Origin: Diphasiastrum complanatum | Taxonomy: Eukaryota; Streptophyta; Lycopodiopsida; Lycopodiales; Lycopodiaceae | Assembly: GCA_029204225.1 (NCBI GenBank) | Contig: CM055105.1 | Location: 17,741,353-17,805,352 of the forward strand | Reading direction: 5' to 3' | DNA: 64,000 nucleotides | Shown here: positions 51,680 through 64,000 of the stretch, piece after piece | Layout: each line of letters opens with the position of its first letter | Numbering within the stretch: position 1 is the first letter of the stretch | The notes under the pieces: model-generated | Seen by the model: only the letters and a program-made list of their open reading frames with translations | What the model was told of the DNA's origin: nothing | The model's database searches: none | Made by a program: the position numbers and the translations under genes

Positions 51680-52251
51680 TATTTTGTTTCAGGTTATATC
51701 AAAGATTTGGAGGAGTTACCAATGCTAGAGCATGTTAGATTGATTTCTACTCAAAAATCTCCATTTTTGCATATGTAGAATTGATCTTTTGTAGGTCAAA
51801 ACTCAATATAGGTTTATATACTTGATCAATTCTGATTTCACACTTGTTTTACTATAATTATCCAATTTTTGGTGCATTATAAAGGTCTCATTCTAGGCTA
51901 CAAGATGATATATCAAGTTTTTAGAAATTGCATATAGAATTTGAGATATTCAATTTTTTGTGATTTTGTCAAAACCCTAATTTTGATTGGGTCTCTAGTT
52001 TGTGAGGTTACTAAAACTTCATTCTAGTGTGTCTCAATCTTAGGAAGTGGCAAGAATCATTAGATTGAGGATAGATCGTAGGTTGATCAAGATTTCACTA
52101 TTCTATGTGTTGATGTTCTAGTTAGAAGTGCTAGAAGAGATTTAAGAGGTTCCATATCTTTGTGATTTCCTCTTGAGTTCATTTGTTGACATTCAAGAGA
52201 GTGCTTTGTGCATTGGAACAGGTTGAAAGAATATGATCAGGTCATTGCAAC

Positions 52252-52809
52252 ATGGCTACAAGTGGTGGATTCATGTTGGAAGGCAATGATAGGCTTACCT
52301 CAAGTAACTATTCATTGTGGAAAGAAAGGATGGAATCACCTCTTGAGATGAATGATGCTTTGGATATTATTGTAGTTTTGGAGGAGAGACCAACAACTCA
52401 ACAAAATCAAATGAGGTATGATAAGAGGGCCAAAAGGGCTCTACACATGATTAAGATAAATGTTACCAATGAACTTCTCGAGGAGATCGGTAAGTGCACA
52501 TTATCTTTGGAGGCTTGGGAAGCTTTGAACAAGCTTTATCAATCCAAGTCTACATCAAGAGTGCTTACTCTTAGAAGGAAAATCTTTCAAAGTTTGCAAA
52601 AGAAGGAAGAGAGTACTCATGCTTTTGTTTTAAGGATTAAAGCATTCAATGATGAGCTAGCATGTTTTGATGAAAGCATTAAGGAGGTAGAACATGTTCA
52701 AGTTATACTTAATGCCTTGTTGGATGACCATGCTAATCTTGTTCAAAGTTTTGCTATTCAAAAGACTTTGCCAAGTATTGTGGATTTGCAAGAGATCTTG
52801 GTGACCTAG
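52252..52809 (+). CDS. Copia 4 gag N-terminal domain (truncated)
   Basis: 185 residues from MATSGGFMLEGNDRLTSSNY. Family landmarks are NYSLWKERMES, RAKRALHMIKINV, WEALNKLYQ, LTLRRKIFQSL and VQVILNALLDDHANLVQSFA. This is the UBN2-type capsid domain of Copia Gag, open and undamaged to the TAG at 52807. The zinc knuckle, protease and all of pol are absent, so the protein is truncated. Confidence 0.85.
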   Translation: MATSGGFMLEGNDRLTSSNYSLWKERMESPLEMNDALDIIVVLEERPTTQQNQMRYDKRAKRALHMIKINVTNELLEEIGKCTLSLEAWEALNKLYQSKSTSRVLTLRRKIFQSLQKKEESTHAFVLRIKAFNDELACFDESIKEVEHVQVILNALLDDHANLVQSFAIQKTLPSIVDLQEILVT

Positions 52810-53174
52810 AGAATACATAATATACGTGTTCAGACTCAAGGTCAGCATTGCTCTCTCAATCAACCACAAATTCATCCTAGCCTTCATCGTAGCGTTCATC
52901 GCAGGTGCACGCCCTAGTTTCAATAATAGATATGTGAGTTACCTTATTCCTTGTTGAATCAAAGTTCGGGATAAGGAACTTTCTCTTTGTACGCGTTAAG
53001 CTACTTAAGGTACTTGGAGCAGTAATACCGGGACCTGTAAAGTTATTCTAAACTGTGAAATTCAGATAATTCTTTTTGATGTATTAAGAAGCAAGGAGTG
53101 GATGGATCTAAGAGCAAGATTGTTGTAAATTCAAATACGTGATTTAAATATGGCCATTCATGCCGAAAATGCTC

Positions 53175-53779
53175 TTACCAATAGTCCCCACAAGAACAAA
53201 CACCATCCTTGAAATGATGGAACCTATTAGCATCTCTTACAACCATTGTTCTTCCAACTAATTTCGTAATGAACTTCGTAGCTATGTGACAGTGACTACA
53301 AACTTGTAAATTTTTTAATATATGCAAAGGAGTGTCAGGCGGTGTACTAATGAGCCCAAATGCAATAGCCAACATCTCACTATGACCACGAAGTAAAACT
53401 TCTGTTTTACTTTCATGCAACAAAAGTTGTGCTTCTGGGGGATAGCCCTCCTTCTTCATGTGCTCAAATAATTCCTTCAATTGAGCCCGAATTTCCATCA
53501 TACGTGGATGCTCTTCATCATCTACAACAAATGTATGCATCTGACTGTCCAGCTGTATCCAGGTACAACCTAGTTGTTTATACACACGTCAATATTTGCC
53601 TTTGTATCCGACTCACCAGCAGTAGCATATGTGTTAGATAGCAGCACATAACCAAGGGCACTCTTAGGATCTAATTCAAAGATGCATTTTGCAACATGTT
53701 CTCCTAGGCGCACATTGCCATGAAGTCTGCAAGCAGCAAGCAAAGCCATCCATAGAGAAACTTGAGGCTGACTCGACAT
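53175..53779 (-). pseudogene. PPR protein fragment: E motif and DYW domain
   Basis: The minus strand from 53779 reads VSLWMALLAACRLHGNVRLG and GYVLLSNTYATAG, the E/E+ part of a PLS-type PPR protein, then shifts frame near 53590 into YKQLGCTWIQLDSQMHTFVV and a full DYW domain. That domain has GHSEMLAIAFGL (HxE zinc and catalytic site), CSHCHIATKFI (CxxC), and ends HHFKDGVCSCGDYW with a stop. DYW proteins act in organelles in C-to-U RNA editing. The PPR repeats that would give RNA specificity are missing, and a deletion and frameshift join the two parts, so this is a broken gene piece. Confidence 0.88.
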
Positions 53780-54285
53780 CTTGATGAAGTTTTAATTCCT
53801 GTCCAAAACCATACGCATGATCACGTTGCACGTCAACACAAACACTTGCGAGTTCACATTCATAGCTTCACCTCCCTCACTTTCCTCCAATATTGATTTC
53901 AACATACACAATGATTTATGTGTTCTCACATGCTTGCTAGCTTCCATTCTCTTTGAAGTGAATAGCTCCAATTGTCAGATCTTGCAGACATGTCAGTGGG
54001 GGCCATATTTTGCCCATCCGATATCCATGTGATCGTGAGCCAAAATGTTGGACTTGCAAGACAGTCCCGGAGGCTCGCTTGAGTCATCTCGAGTTGATTG
54101 CATCTCCACACCATTACCACCCTTTTCAATTACCATATTTCCAACTACACACTACACCTGCAGGCAGCTACCACATATCTAACCAACAAACCAAAGAGCG
54201 AGCATCAGAAGAAACAAAGACGTGGCTGCAGATACAAAACTTCATAGACAGAAACAATAGCGATACATAGATCCATATATCATGA
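53780..54285. other. Unrecognised sequence between PPR fragment and (GA)n tract
   Basis: No upstream PPR repeats could be read on the minus strand here, so the PPR fragment is truncated at about 53780. Confidence 0.5.
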
Positions 54286-55788
<1,503 letters not shown>

Positions 55789-55801
55789 ACACAGTTTCAA
55801 A

Positions 55802-56593
55802 TGTTGATTTCACATGTGTGGACTATCTACAACATGTACTTGTGATCTTCTAAGGTGTGTAGATGTAGCAAGATCAAGACTAGATTGAGATTCAAGATCT
55901 ATCTTTGATTCTATGGCAAAAACACACTACTACATGCATTCAATCAATTCCAACTCTCACTCACACGTATGGGAAGTGTTCCAAAAATAATCTAAGTAAA
56001 AACAAGCTGCTCTCCTTGGGTAGAGAGAGAAAATCAGCATGAGCTCTTGAGTAGAGAGAGAAAGCTAGAAAACCAATCACTCACAAAATCCACTCAATCT
56101 CAAAATCAATTAGATCCAAATGAGAAGTACAATGATACTAATAGATCCGTGAACTACCATAGTGCTCAATCATGATTGGACCACACTTTTGCCACCTCTT
56201 AATCCTATTGGACCGTTGATCCATTCACCTCTAAATGCTATTGGACCATTTTCAAGGTTCCACCTCTAAATCCTATTGGACCTCTTAAATCTCATCAATC
56301 AAAAGCATTACACTTGTCTACACTCTAATTGGCTCGAGTTTGGCCTCATACTCTATTTTGACTCAATAGTGGCATTACAATTGGAAATGGATAATTTGCC
56401 ATCTATGCCAAATTTGACCCTATCAATATCCTACACCTACATGCTTGATACAAAAAACATAAGACCCCCATATCTAACATTTTTAATTGAATTCACCATT
56501 CTCCACACGTGGGAACATCCTCCGCACATGTGAGATTCACTTACAAACTTCTTTCATAAAAATACCAAGCTAGATTTTTGCCAATTTCTCACA
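55802..56593 (-). repeat. Copia 3 3' LTR
   Basis: 792 bp on the plus strand from TGTTGATTTCACATG to AATTTCTCACA. It is very similar to 62411-63145. A purine tract (GAGGAGGAG on the minus strand) lies just inside it. Confidence 0.88.
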
Positions 56594-56761
56594 CTCCTCC
56601 TCAAAAAATAGCTTGGAAAGGTACTAGATCACTTGAGAAGTTTGTAAATCTTTTTGAGTGGATCCTTTGGTATGCATAAGAAGTGAAGATCAGCCAAGGG
56701 ATCCATCATAGCAGCACCCTCACCATATCCATGATAAGATCTCTTTGGTAGAGATCTCTTG

Positions 56762-57367
56762 TCAATGCCTTTGAAGAGTGCTCCACCAATATGCCACTAT
56801 GATCATGGGCTTCCTCCATGCTTGATGATGATCTTTACTTTGAAAGTTCCACTTGCATGATGAATGCACCATAAATAGAGAAATCCGAGGCTTCCAAGCC
56901 TCATAAGGATCATGAAGATCAAGATCATAAGATGTGAAACAATGATGATTATCAAGATTATGCTTTCTAGCTTGACTAGTCCACACACAATGAACTATAT
57001 CCACGATGGATCTAATCTTGATATCAAAGACTATCTTGATCTTTTCTAGGATAGTTACTCTCTCAAGGATGTAAGTGTCCACTTTGTATGCTTCACTTAA
57101 TCTCAAGAGGAGTTTACAATTTGCCTCAAAACATGTGAAAACATGATTTTCAAAAAAGTGAGAAACAAGCTCAATCTTGTTCTTACTAGAACCAAGAGCA
57201 TACTTTTGACAATACAATAGCTTGCTTTCAAAAAGTATTGGAAACATATTTAAGTCAATAATGACAAGAAACATGTCCATACCATGAGCATCATACAAAA
57301 CTAGTATAGCTTTTCTTGAACTTTGAGATCCAAAAAATTCAATGAAGCAAGATAGCATATCAAGCAA
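56762..57367 (-). CDS. Unknown 201-aa ORF inside Copia 3
   Basis: Open from MLDMLSCFIEFF to AYWWSTLQRH, located where Copia RT and RNase H should be. It has none of the RT landmarks. It contains RVTILEKIKIVFDIKIRS and a His-rich stretch NLDNHHCFTSYDLDLHDP, with no domain I recognise. It may be captured host sequence or a chance frame in decayed DNA; its length and position make it worth noting. Confidence 0.35.
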   Translation of the reverse strand: MLDMLSCFIEFFGSQSSRKAILVLYDAHGMDMFLVIIDLNMFPILFESKLLYCQKYALGSSKNKIELVSHFFENHVFTCFEANCKLLLRLSEAYKVDTYILERVTILEKIKIVFDIKIRSIVDIVHCVWTSQARKHNLDNHHCFTSYDLDLHDPYEAWKPRISLFMVHSSCKWNFQSKDHHQAWRKPMIIVAYWWSTLQRH

Positions 57368-57424
57368 AGGAAGAGAAGCATATATGAATGTGTTGTAGTA
57401 GATACAACATGAAATATGCCCCTC

Positions 57425-58519
57425 TTAGCCATGTAAGGTGAGCCATAAAGACTCGGCCATGCATCTTGAAGATCTTCTTGAAATCATATGAAGAAGAGAC
57501 TCCTCCTCACACCTCGGCCCCATCATAACTTGAATACCTTCAAAAGAGATAACTTGTGATGCTTCTTGAGAAGCCTTGATCTCGGCCACTTCCAAGATTG
57601 AATCTTCATGCAATATAACATGTCTATTCACAATCACTTTTGAAATAGAGAGTGTAAAGACACTAAAGGCCTCCTTGATGGATGAGTATCCAATCATGAT
57701 CCATGAGCTTGGATCATCCTTCCTCCTTGTTTCCAAGGGAATATGTGCAAAGCAAGCACTACCAAGTTCACTAAGGTGATCAACCTTAGGCTTCATCTTG
57801 AATAAAACTTCATATGATGCTATTCCTTCAAGAGCTCCAATACTCCCCAAAGCTTTGATCTTCAATGAGAATTGCTTCTCAACATATGCTTTGAATAATA
57901 AGGAATAATCATACACCATAATACTTGAAGAGAGAAGATATGTGCATCTTGTGTGATCATCCTCCTTTGAAATATTGGAAATATAAGAAACATCAAGAGA
58001 GTTTGCACTCTCACTTGGATCCAATTTGTAGATGCCTTCAAATCTTGATCCATATGCAAGGATCTCACCATCCTTCTTGATCACACAATTGTCAATATTG
58101 AAATTGACATCAAAGCCACTATCAAGAAGTTGGCCAACACTTAAGATGTTCTTTGTAAGCTTTGGGACAAAAAGAACATTATTCAGAAAGAGATCTTTGG
58201 AAGATGCAAGCTTCAAGGGAATAATCCCTACTCCTTCAATATTGCACTCATGCTTACTTGCAATGTATATGGTCTTCTTGACTCCAATATAAGACATAAT
58301 AGATGAAAAAGAGTGCTTGGAGCCACACATATGTGAAGATGCTCCACTATCAATATACCATGAGTCATCCTTGTTGAAGGTGGAAGAGGAGAAGCTTGAT
58401 GCCATAAGAGAGCCTTCTCCATCACTTGCAATATAGTCTTCTTTCTCATTGGTGATGTTGGCTTGATTGAGTTGATTCTTCTTCTTGAAGCAATTGGTGG
58501 CTGAAGGATTATAAAACAA
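57425..58519 (-). pseudogene. Copia 3 protease and post-integrase block
   Basis: Begins with the half of the zinc knuckle left after an insertion (YNPSATNCFKKKNQ), then protease [20 protein letters not shown] and NNVLFVPKLTKNILSVGQL. After YGSRFEGIYKLD the integrase zinc module and core are missing; the frame goes to LEGIASYEVLFKMKP and ACFAHIPLETRRKDDPSSW, the domain after the core. The frame stays open for 364 codons despite the deletion, which suggests the deletion was in frame. Confidence 0.8.
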
Positions 58520-58527
58520 CCCCCAAA

Positions 58528-60862
58528 TAGACTGCCAATCTAAGGAAATGCTAACAGAAGTCGGTCTATACCACGATTATAGCTCAAGATCCATTGGGCA
58601 TGGAGTAAAAAATAAGGCCGTTCATGATCACAGACACTCTTAATGACAAACGACTAATTCCTAATCTTGAATTGATTTTAGAATCAGTGGTTATTAGGAC
58701 AACAAAATGGCCATCTTGACCACTCTGTATGAATCCAATTTGGGGCAAATGGCACAAACAACCAATTGCACACAACTAAGTATACAAGGCTATGATTGGA
58801 AAGACTTTCAAAAGAGTCTCTAACAAGGGAGACTTGAAAATGAAACCATGAAGAATCCAAGATGGAGACGCGTGAAGAGTCACTAGAGTTGCGTGTATAA
58901 GTTCCAGTCTATTCTAGATGTGAAAACGTTCGAACATGCTAAAGGCCATTGTATTGGCCAGAAGCAATTGTAATAGATTGGCCTGCTTCTAAACGTGAAT
59001 TAGGCTGCTAAGCCCAACCAGGAACACTCAGAGCAAGGGCCACAGGCAGGTGACGCGAGGCAAAGGGCACGCTAACAGATCCTCAGGCAGAGGAGGGAGC
59101 GGATTCTAATCGCAAGATAGGAAGGAGCCGTGTGAGCAGGGCACCCAAGCACAGGTAGCGGATGAAGCAACGAGGGCCGCATAATAGGAGAGGGAGCGCA
59201 GGTCAGCGAGCCACACAGGGCCCTTTCCTCCCACCCAAGCAGCGAGGAGGGCCGCACACAGTAGCAAAGGAGGCGCTAGCAGGGGAGCGAGAGCCACATG
59301 TAAGGTAGAAGGGAATGAGCAGAGCGAGACGCTGGGTAGAAAGGTGGGCAAAGAAGGAGGTCGGAGGACTGGATTGGAACCGACCAGGTTGTAGGCAGCG
59401 AGTAAGCAAGCAAGAAAAAGGCGGGGCTACAACAAGGAATCGTGAGATAGGGATCAGCGGGCCTTAGCACAGGCCACGGGCCAAGAAGATCCTTAGACAG
59501 AGGCTACGAGGCCCTAATCAGCCAACGGGCCACCGAACATGATGTAAAGTTGGCTGCAGACAGATTGAGAAATCAGCACTAGTAGGGCGCCAACTAGTCT
59601 ATCAGAAACGACTTACAGAGCTTGAAACTAGTCTGCAGATCCACGATTGTTAGAGTTGCTTCGAACAGTAAGTTTCAGCCTGGAAAGACAACAATTTCAA
59701 AGGTATGGTGGGCCTTTTGACAGCTATAGAAAGGGCTGTAAAATGGCTTTTTGTGCAATGGATCTCAATCACATAGACGGCTTCCGGAGTAGCGACTGTA
59801 GGCTTCTTATGGCCTTAATTGAGCAACGATGGACACCGCTTCAAAAGCCTACAGATGGCTTGCAAACTAGTGAGACACAGGGCTTTGATTGCTTAATGAC
59901 CACACTTCCAACAATCATTTATAATTCATGATTCAAAGTAATGAATAAGCATTTCCTATAATCAGAGATGCTTAAAAATGATACAAAGGGATTATGGAGG
60001 AAAAGGCAGAAATCTCAAAGCAAGTAGATATCTGTAAATGGTATACTCCATAGTTCCAAAGCCTGTAACCACAGGGTTAGAAGCCACAAGAACCAACACC
60101 AAATCTGATCCAAGAAAAGAAATGATGATAACACAGTGCTAGAGATCAAAGCAGTGATTCAATAGCAATGAAATATAGGCAGTTTACAACAAAGACCAAC
60201 AAAGAAGTTAGAGTGGAAGGCACCAGGCAGATCAGCCTCTTCTCCTTTTCTCCTCCCTTCCAAAGTGAGCAGTGTATAATGATGGACAACAAAATGAGAA
60301 AAGGCTGAGAGAGGAGTGAGAGGCACAGAAATGGGAGGCACCAAGCAAAGATCAAACAGCCTTGCTTCTTCTCCTTTCCTCTTTCTTTCTCCACAAGCTC
60401 CCTCTTTGCACCTAGTTTTTTTTTTCTCTCTCTTAAAATTGACAATGGTTGAATGCTACGTAGAGGCTGGCCCCTTCTAATGCTAGAGAGGGCTGAGGCC
60501 CAAAAAGGTGGGCACTAATAGGGGCTTTTTGGCAGTTGGGCCCAAACTTAAGTGCTAAGCCCCAAGTTTGGTTTTAAATTACTAAAGTGGCCTGCGGTGA
60601 ATAAAACTGTCATTTAACTGGTATTTAAGACGAACTGGCATCTCCTAGTCTCGACAGACCTAGGAACTAGGAGCATAGGCTTCTTAGATAAATTTAAGTT
60701 CAACGTAAATTAATAAATAAACAGAGTTTCAATAAAAGTGCAACCGGGCATAATGGGCCATGTACGCATAATTTTTTAACAGTTCCGTGTCAGCGTAATA
60801 CCGCACGACAATGATTTTTCGTCAAAAATAACTTGAAAAAGGGGTCTTTTTCCCCACAAACA
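58528..60862. mobile_element. 2.3-kb insertion splitting the Copia 3 zinc knuckle (unclassified)
   Basis: On the minus strand the coding sequence CFYCGKKG breaks into unrelated DNA near 60862 and the C-terminal half resumes near 58528. The insert has a GC-rich middle (58.96-59.56 kb) and no recognised domain. Ends and target duplication are not resolved. Confidence 0.45.
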
Positions 60863-61652
60863 GTGGGCCTTTCTTGCCACAATAAAAGCACTTGATCTTT
60901 TTCTTCTTGAGGTTTGAAGTAGAAGCATGAGAGGTATCCTCCTCCTCTCCATCTTGGTCTTTAGCTTTGTCATTTGAGAAGTGATGTTGTTGCTTCTTAC
61001 TCCTCTCTTTGTGCTTGGCAAATAGAACTTTTCCATCATCATGATTGAGTGATAGCTTGTCCATCCTCAAGAGTTTGTACTCTTGTCTTGATTCTTAAAA
61101 AATAAGCACACTTTGAAGGGCCTCCAAACTTGGTAGCTCCTCCTTAATGGCATAGGATTGGACAAGGTTGTCATATTCATCTCTCAAGCCATTGAGAATG
61201 ACTTGGACTAGCTCACTTTGATTGATTGAGTCACCAATACATGCAAGCTCCCTATGAATATCCTTGACTCTAAAAACGTAATTAGATGCACTCTCATCAC
61301 TCTTTTGACTACTTTGGAAGATTGGATTACTAAGAGTGAGGAGCCTAGAGGTGTTCTTAGCCTCATAGATGGACTTGAGACAATCCCAAGCTTTCTTGGA
61401 TGTAGAACAATCACCAATCTCCCTCAATATCTCATTAGAGACATTCATCTTAATGTAATGGAGAGCCATCCTAGCTCTCTTCTTGTATTTTTGTACTTCT
61501 TGAAGGACTTGAGGCCCCTCCTCAATCCCAAGTACAATGTTCATCACATCTTGGAGTATCAAGATAGACTCCATCCTCATTTTCCATATTGAATAATTGG
61601 AAGTAGACAATCTCTCACCTGGTTGCAACAAGTATGAACTCATTGAAGTCAT
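60862..61652 (-). pseudogene. Copia 3 gag with partial zinc knuckle
   Basis: MTSMSSYLLQPGERLSTSNY, then SIWKMRMESILILQDV, RARMALHYIKMNV, WDCLKSIYE and VQVILNGLRDEYDNLVQSYA make a UBN2-type capsid related to the Copia 4 gag. The first frame stops near 61095. A lysine-rich linker and CFYCGKKG follow in another frame, where the insertion begins. Confidence 0.8.
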
Positions 61653-62397
61653 GTAAAGTGGAGATAAATAAAAGTGATGAACAAAAAATGTTACTTCTCT
61701 CTCACTATAGGATCCAATAATGGTGTGCTACCATCTCCTATGCAAGATCTTGCAACAAACTGTGAGATGATTCTCACTAGCTATCTCAATCTCTCCAAAA
61801 CTAGATCTACTTCAATATCAAATGATGGAGTATGGGCAAAGTTAGGATCAAACACTCTTAGCACGTGTGAAATACACTAAGAAACCAAATTCGACTCAAA
61901 TACAATGATATTGCAAGAAACAAAATGGCTAAGATTTCAAAACAGTGCCTAGATCACATATAGATGAGATTGGTAAGCATTCAACTGTGATTTTGGATCA
62001 AACAAGCAATCTCTTGCCCAAACCAAATGTGTCCACCCAGGTCTAGGTGCCCTACCTAACCCTCTTCATAAGCTTATAACTTTTGATTGGCTCAACCAAA
62101 TGGAATGAAACTGATTGCATAAAAAACTAGACAAAAATAGCTTCAAAACAAGCTATCTAGCAAGATTTTTGGATCAAACATGAAAGAGAACTCCCAAACT
62201 GAAATTGGATGTTTCTCACATGTGTCTGAGCACCTGATTCTGTACAGTACCAGGTCAGACCCAATCAATGCCCTATTGATTTCTTTTGATCCAAAATTGA
62301 ACAAGATAGCTAGGAAAATGGATCTTGACAGTTTCTAGCTCAAGATTGATGAAAAGTTTTCACTCAAATGGATCAAAATGCATGGTAACCTTAGGTA

Positions 62398-62410
62398 GGC
62401 TCTGATACCA
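62398..62410 (-). other. Copia 3 primer-binding site
   Basis: The minus strand reads TGGTATCAGAGCC beside the LTR edge at 62411. Confidence 0.85.
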
Positions 62411-63145
62411 TGTTGATTTCACACGTGTGGACTGTCCACACCATGTACTTGTGATCTCCTAAGGTGTGTAGATGCAGCAAGATCAAGACTAGATTGAGAT
62501 TCAAGATCTATCTTTGATTCTATGGCAAAAACACACTACTACATGCATTCAATCACTTCCAAATCTCACTCACACGTATGGAAGTGTTCCAAAAATAATC
62601 TAAGTAAAAACAAGCTGCTCTCCTTGGGTAGAGAGAGAAAATCATCGCGAGCTCTCTGGTAGAGAGAGAAAGCTAGAAAACCAATTACTCACAAAATCCA
62701 CTCAATCTCAAAATCAATTAGATCCAAATGAGAAGTACGATGATACTAATAGATCCATGAGCTACCACAATGCTCAATCATGATTGGACCACACTTTTGC
62801 CACCTCTTAATCCTATTGGACCATTGATCCATTCACCTCTAAATTCTATTGGACCATTTTCAAGGTTCCACCTCTAAATCCTATTGGACCTCTTAAATTT
62901 CATCAATCAAAAGCGTTACACTTGTCTACACTCTAATTGGCTCGAGTTTGGCCTCATACTCTATTTTGACTCAATAGTGGCATTACAATTGGAAATGGAT
63001 AATTTGCCATCTATGCCAAATTTGACCCTATCAACATCCTACACCTACATGCTTGATACAAAAAACCTAAGACCCCTATATCTAACATTTTTAATTTAAT
63101 TCACAATTCTCCACACGTGGGAACATCCTCCACACATGTGAGATT
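62411..63145 (-). repeat. Copia 3 5' LTR, interrupted
   Basis: Tracks 55802-56536 closely and breaks off after GTGAGATT, where the next Copia LTR starts. About 57 bp of LTR end is missing from view. Confidence 0.88.
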
Positions 63146-63786
63146 TGTGAAAGATTTCAGATCCTTAAGATCCAATCTACTTGAATGATCTTTGGTTAGA
63201 AAGAGAAATACACTACCAATTTCACCAATGTAGAAAAATCAGCATCTACACACAATTTGAGATGCAAACACTAATAGAACTTGATCTGAAATGATTATGT
63301 ACTGTTTCTGTCCGTACGAAACCAGCAAGCTACTGTATTTCACACGTGTGGATCCAAAAATAACAAATATAGATCATTCTACACATAGAATTGCAAGCAA
63401 TCACCAAGATAGTGCACCAATGGATAGTAGAACCCAAGAGGACCATGTATAAGCATGAAATGAGATAGAGAATAGAGAAGATGACTCTCTCCACGAGTTA
63501 CATCCTTTTATAGCAGGTCCAAACCCTATTTGGCCACTTGGCTTTCCCACCAAAATGCTAACCCTACCAATTTTGGGTCTAGATTCAATGTACCCAACTT
63601 ATTCAAATTGAATATACTCAAACTCGCATTCTATCTTTCCCACACTTTCAAAAAGTGTTTATTCAAATGAAATTTAGACTCATGAACTTTGAAAAGTCAA
63701 CCTCTAAGTCTAAAACAAGTTTTGGCCTCAATATGCCAAATATGGAAATATTGCAAAATGTGATGAAACTAGTTGAATCTTTCACA
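63146..63786 (-). repeat. Copia 5 3' LTR
   Basis: On the plus strand TGTGAAAGATTT to GAATCTTTCACA. The minus strand has a TATA box (GCTATAAAAGG) near 63510. It is the same family as 51030-51667. Confidence 0.88.
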
Positions 63787-63799
63787 CTCCCTCTTCAAC

Positions 63800-64000
63800 T
63801 AGTTTTAGCATAGACTTCGATAATACTCCAAGTGAAGTCCTATGCTTCATGAACAAGTCTTTTCCCAATGCTTTGGTGAAGATATCAGCTACACATTTCC
63901 TTGAAGACACATGTTGAAGCTCCACCTCCTTTGCAATGACTCGCTCCCTCACAAAATGATATTGTATCTCAATATGCTTGCTCCTAGCATGAAAGATAGG
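63800..64000 (-). CDS. Copia 5 RNase H C-terminus (partial)
   Basis: On the minus strand from the window edge it reads PIFHARSKHIEIQYHFVRER, then [20 protein letters not shown] and KHRTSLGVLS, the conserved end of Copia RNase H, with no damage in the visible part. The polypurine tract GAAGAGGGAG precedes the LTR. Only about 65 residues are in view. Confidence 0.88.

Larger units (their letters stand above)
51030..52809 (+). mobile_element. Copia 4, 5' LTR and gag only
   Basis: A 638-bp LTR (51030-51667), primer-binding site and a gag frame are present; the rest of the element is missing after about 52.8 kb. The LTR is the same family as the one at 63146-63786, which lies in the opposite orientation. 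Confidence 0.85.
55802..63145 (-). mobile_element. Copia 3, minus-strand element lacking RT
   Basis: 3' LTR (55802-56593), polypurine tract, an unknown ORF, a protease and post-integrase block, a 2.3-kb insertion, gag, primer-binding site and a 5' LTR (62411-63145) that is cut by another Copia at 63146. No reverse transcriptase or RNase H is recognisable, so this copy is non-autonomous. Confidence 0.85.
63146..64000 (-). mobile_element. Copia 5, 3' end (LTR and RNase H), runs off the window
   Basis: A 641-bp 3' LTR, polypurine tract and RNase H end on the minus strand. The LTR lies inside the Copia 3 LTR, so Copia 5 is younger. The rest lies beyond 64000. Confidence 0.88.

Noticed and set aside
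56276-56533. Paired 71-85 aa frames at 56.3 and 62.9 kb as a repeated gene
   Set aside because: They are the same stretch of the two Copia 3 LTRs.
59072-59470. Several overlapping minus-strand frames in the GC-rich part of the Copia 3 insertion
   Set aside because: Frames overlap each other, lack recognisable motifs and reflect base composition.

Overview
The window is nuclear DNA of a land plant. The evidence is a plant-type NRAMP metal-transporter gene with GT-AG introns, a pentatricopeptide (PPR) DYW-domain fragment, plant Copia and chromodomain Gypsy LTR retrotransposons primed at the usual initiator-Met tRNA site, and dense LINE-type retrotransposons. Very long transposon-filled introns around short conserved exons suggest a large-genome plant such as a fern or gymnosperm. 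I cannot name the species.

The main result is that about two thirds of the window is one gene. Thirteen exons on the minus strand, from the ATG at 48151 to the stop at 5951, join in frame into a 561-residue NRAMP protein of the AtNRAMP1/6-like group with its signature motifs intact. Exons 5-13 are compact (9314-5951). Exons 1-4 are separated by introns of about 9.1 kb (intron 1), 0.13 kb (intron 2), 9.0 kb (intron 3) and 20.3 kb (intron 4). All the retroelements between 9.9 and 47.9 kb are therefore intronic.

Layout. 1-5950 is the 3' flank: a decayed LINE (about 825-2605) and a Copia remnant (about 2740-3462 plus a probable LTR). 5951-9314 holds exons 13-5. Intron 4 (9315-29616) holds three minus-strand LINE copies head to tail, a Copia element interrupted by an opposite-strand Copia, a chromovirus fragment, a BED-finger DNA-transposon relic, and a complete but internally deleted Gypsy element with a 5-bp target duplication. 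Exon 4 is 29617-29695. Intron 3 (29696-38674) holds a decayed minus-strand Gypsy, then a plus-strand head-to-tail array of LINE copies with (CT)n tails, a possible tRNA-derived SINE, and a hAT-like element with 8-bp target duplications inside a LINE tail. Exons 3 and 2 lie at 38675-38926. Intron 1 (38927-47980) holds an hAT-like transposase relic, a near-perfect 70-bp hairpin, tandem repeats and another LINE tail. Exon 1 is 47981-48151.

Upstream of the gene (48.2-64 kb) are promoter-like sequence, unrecognised AT-rich DNA with small tandem repeats, a Copia 5' LTR plus gag, a broken DYW-PPR gene, two long (GA)n tracts, a Copia element lacking reverse transcriptase, and the 3' end of a further Copia that has inserted into that element's LTR. 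Apart from NRAMP I see no gene that looks intact and cellular.
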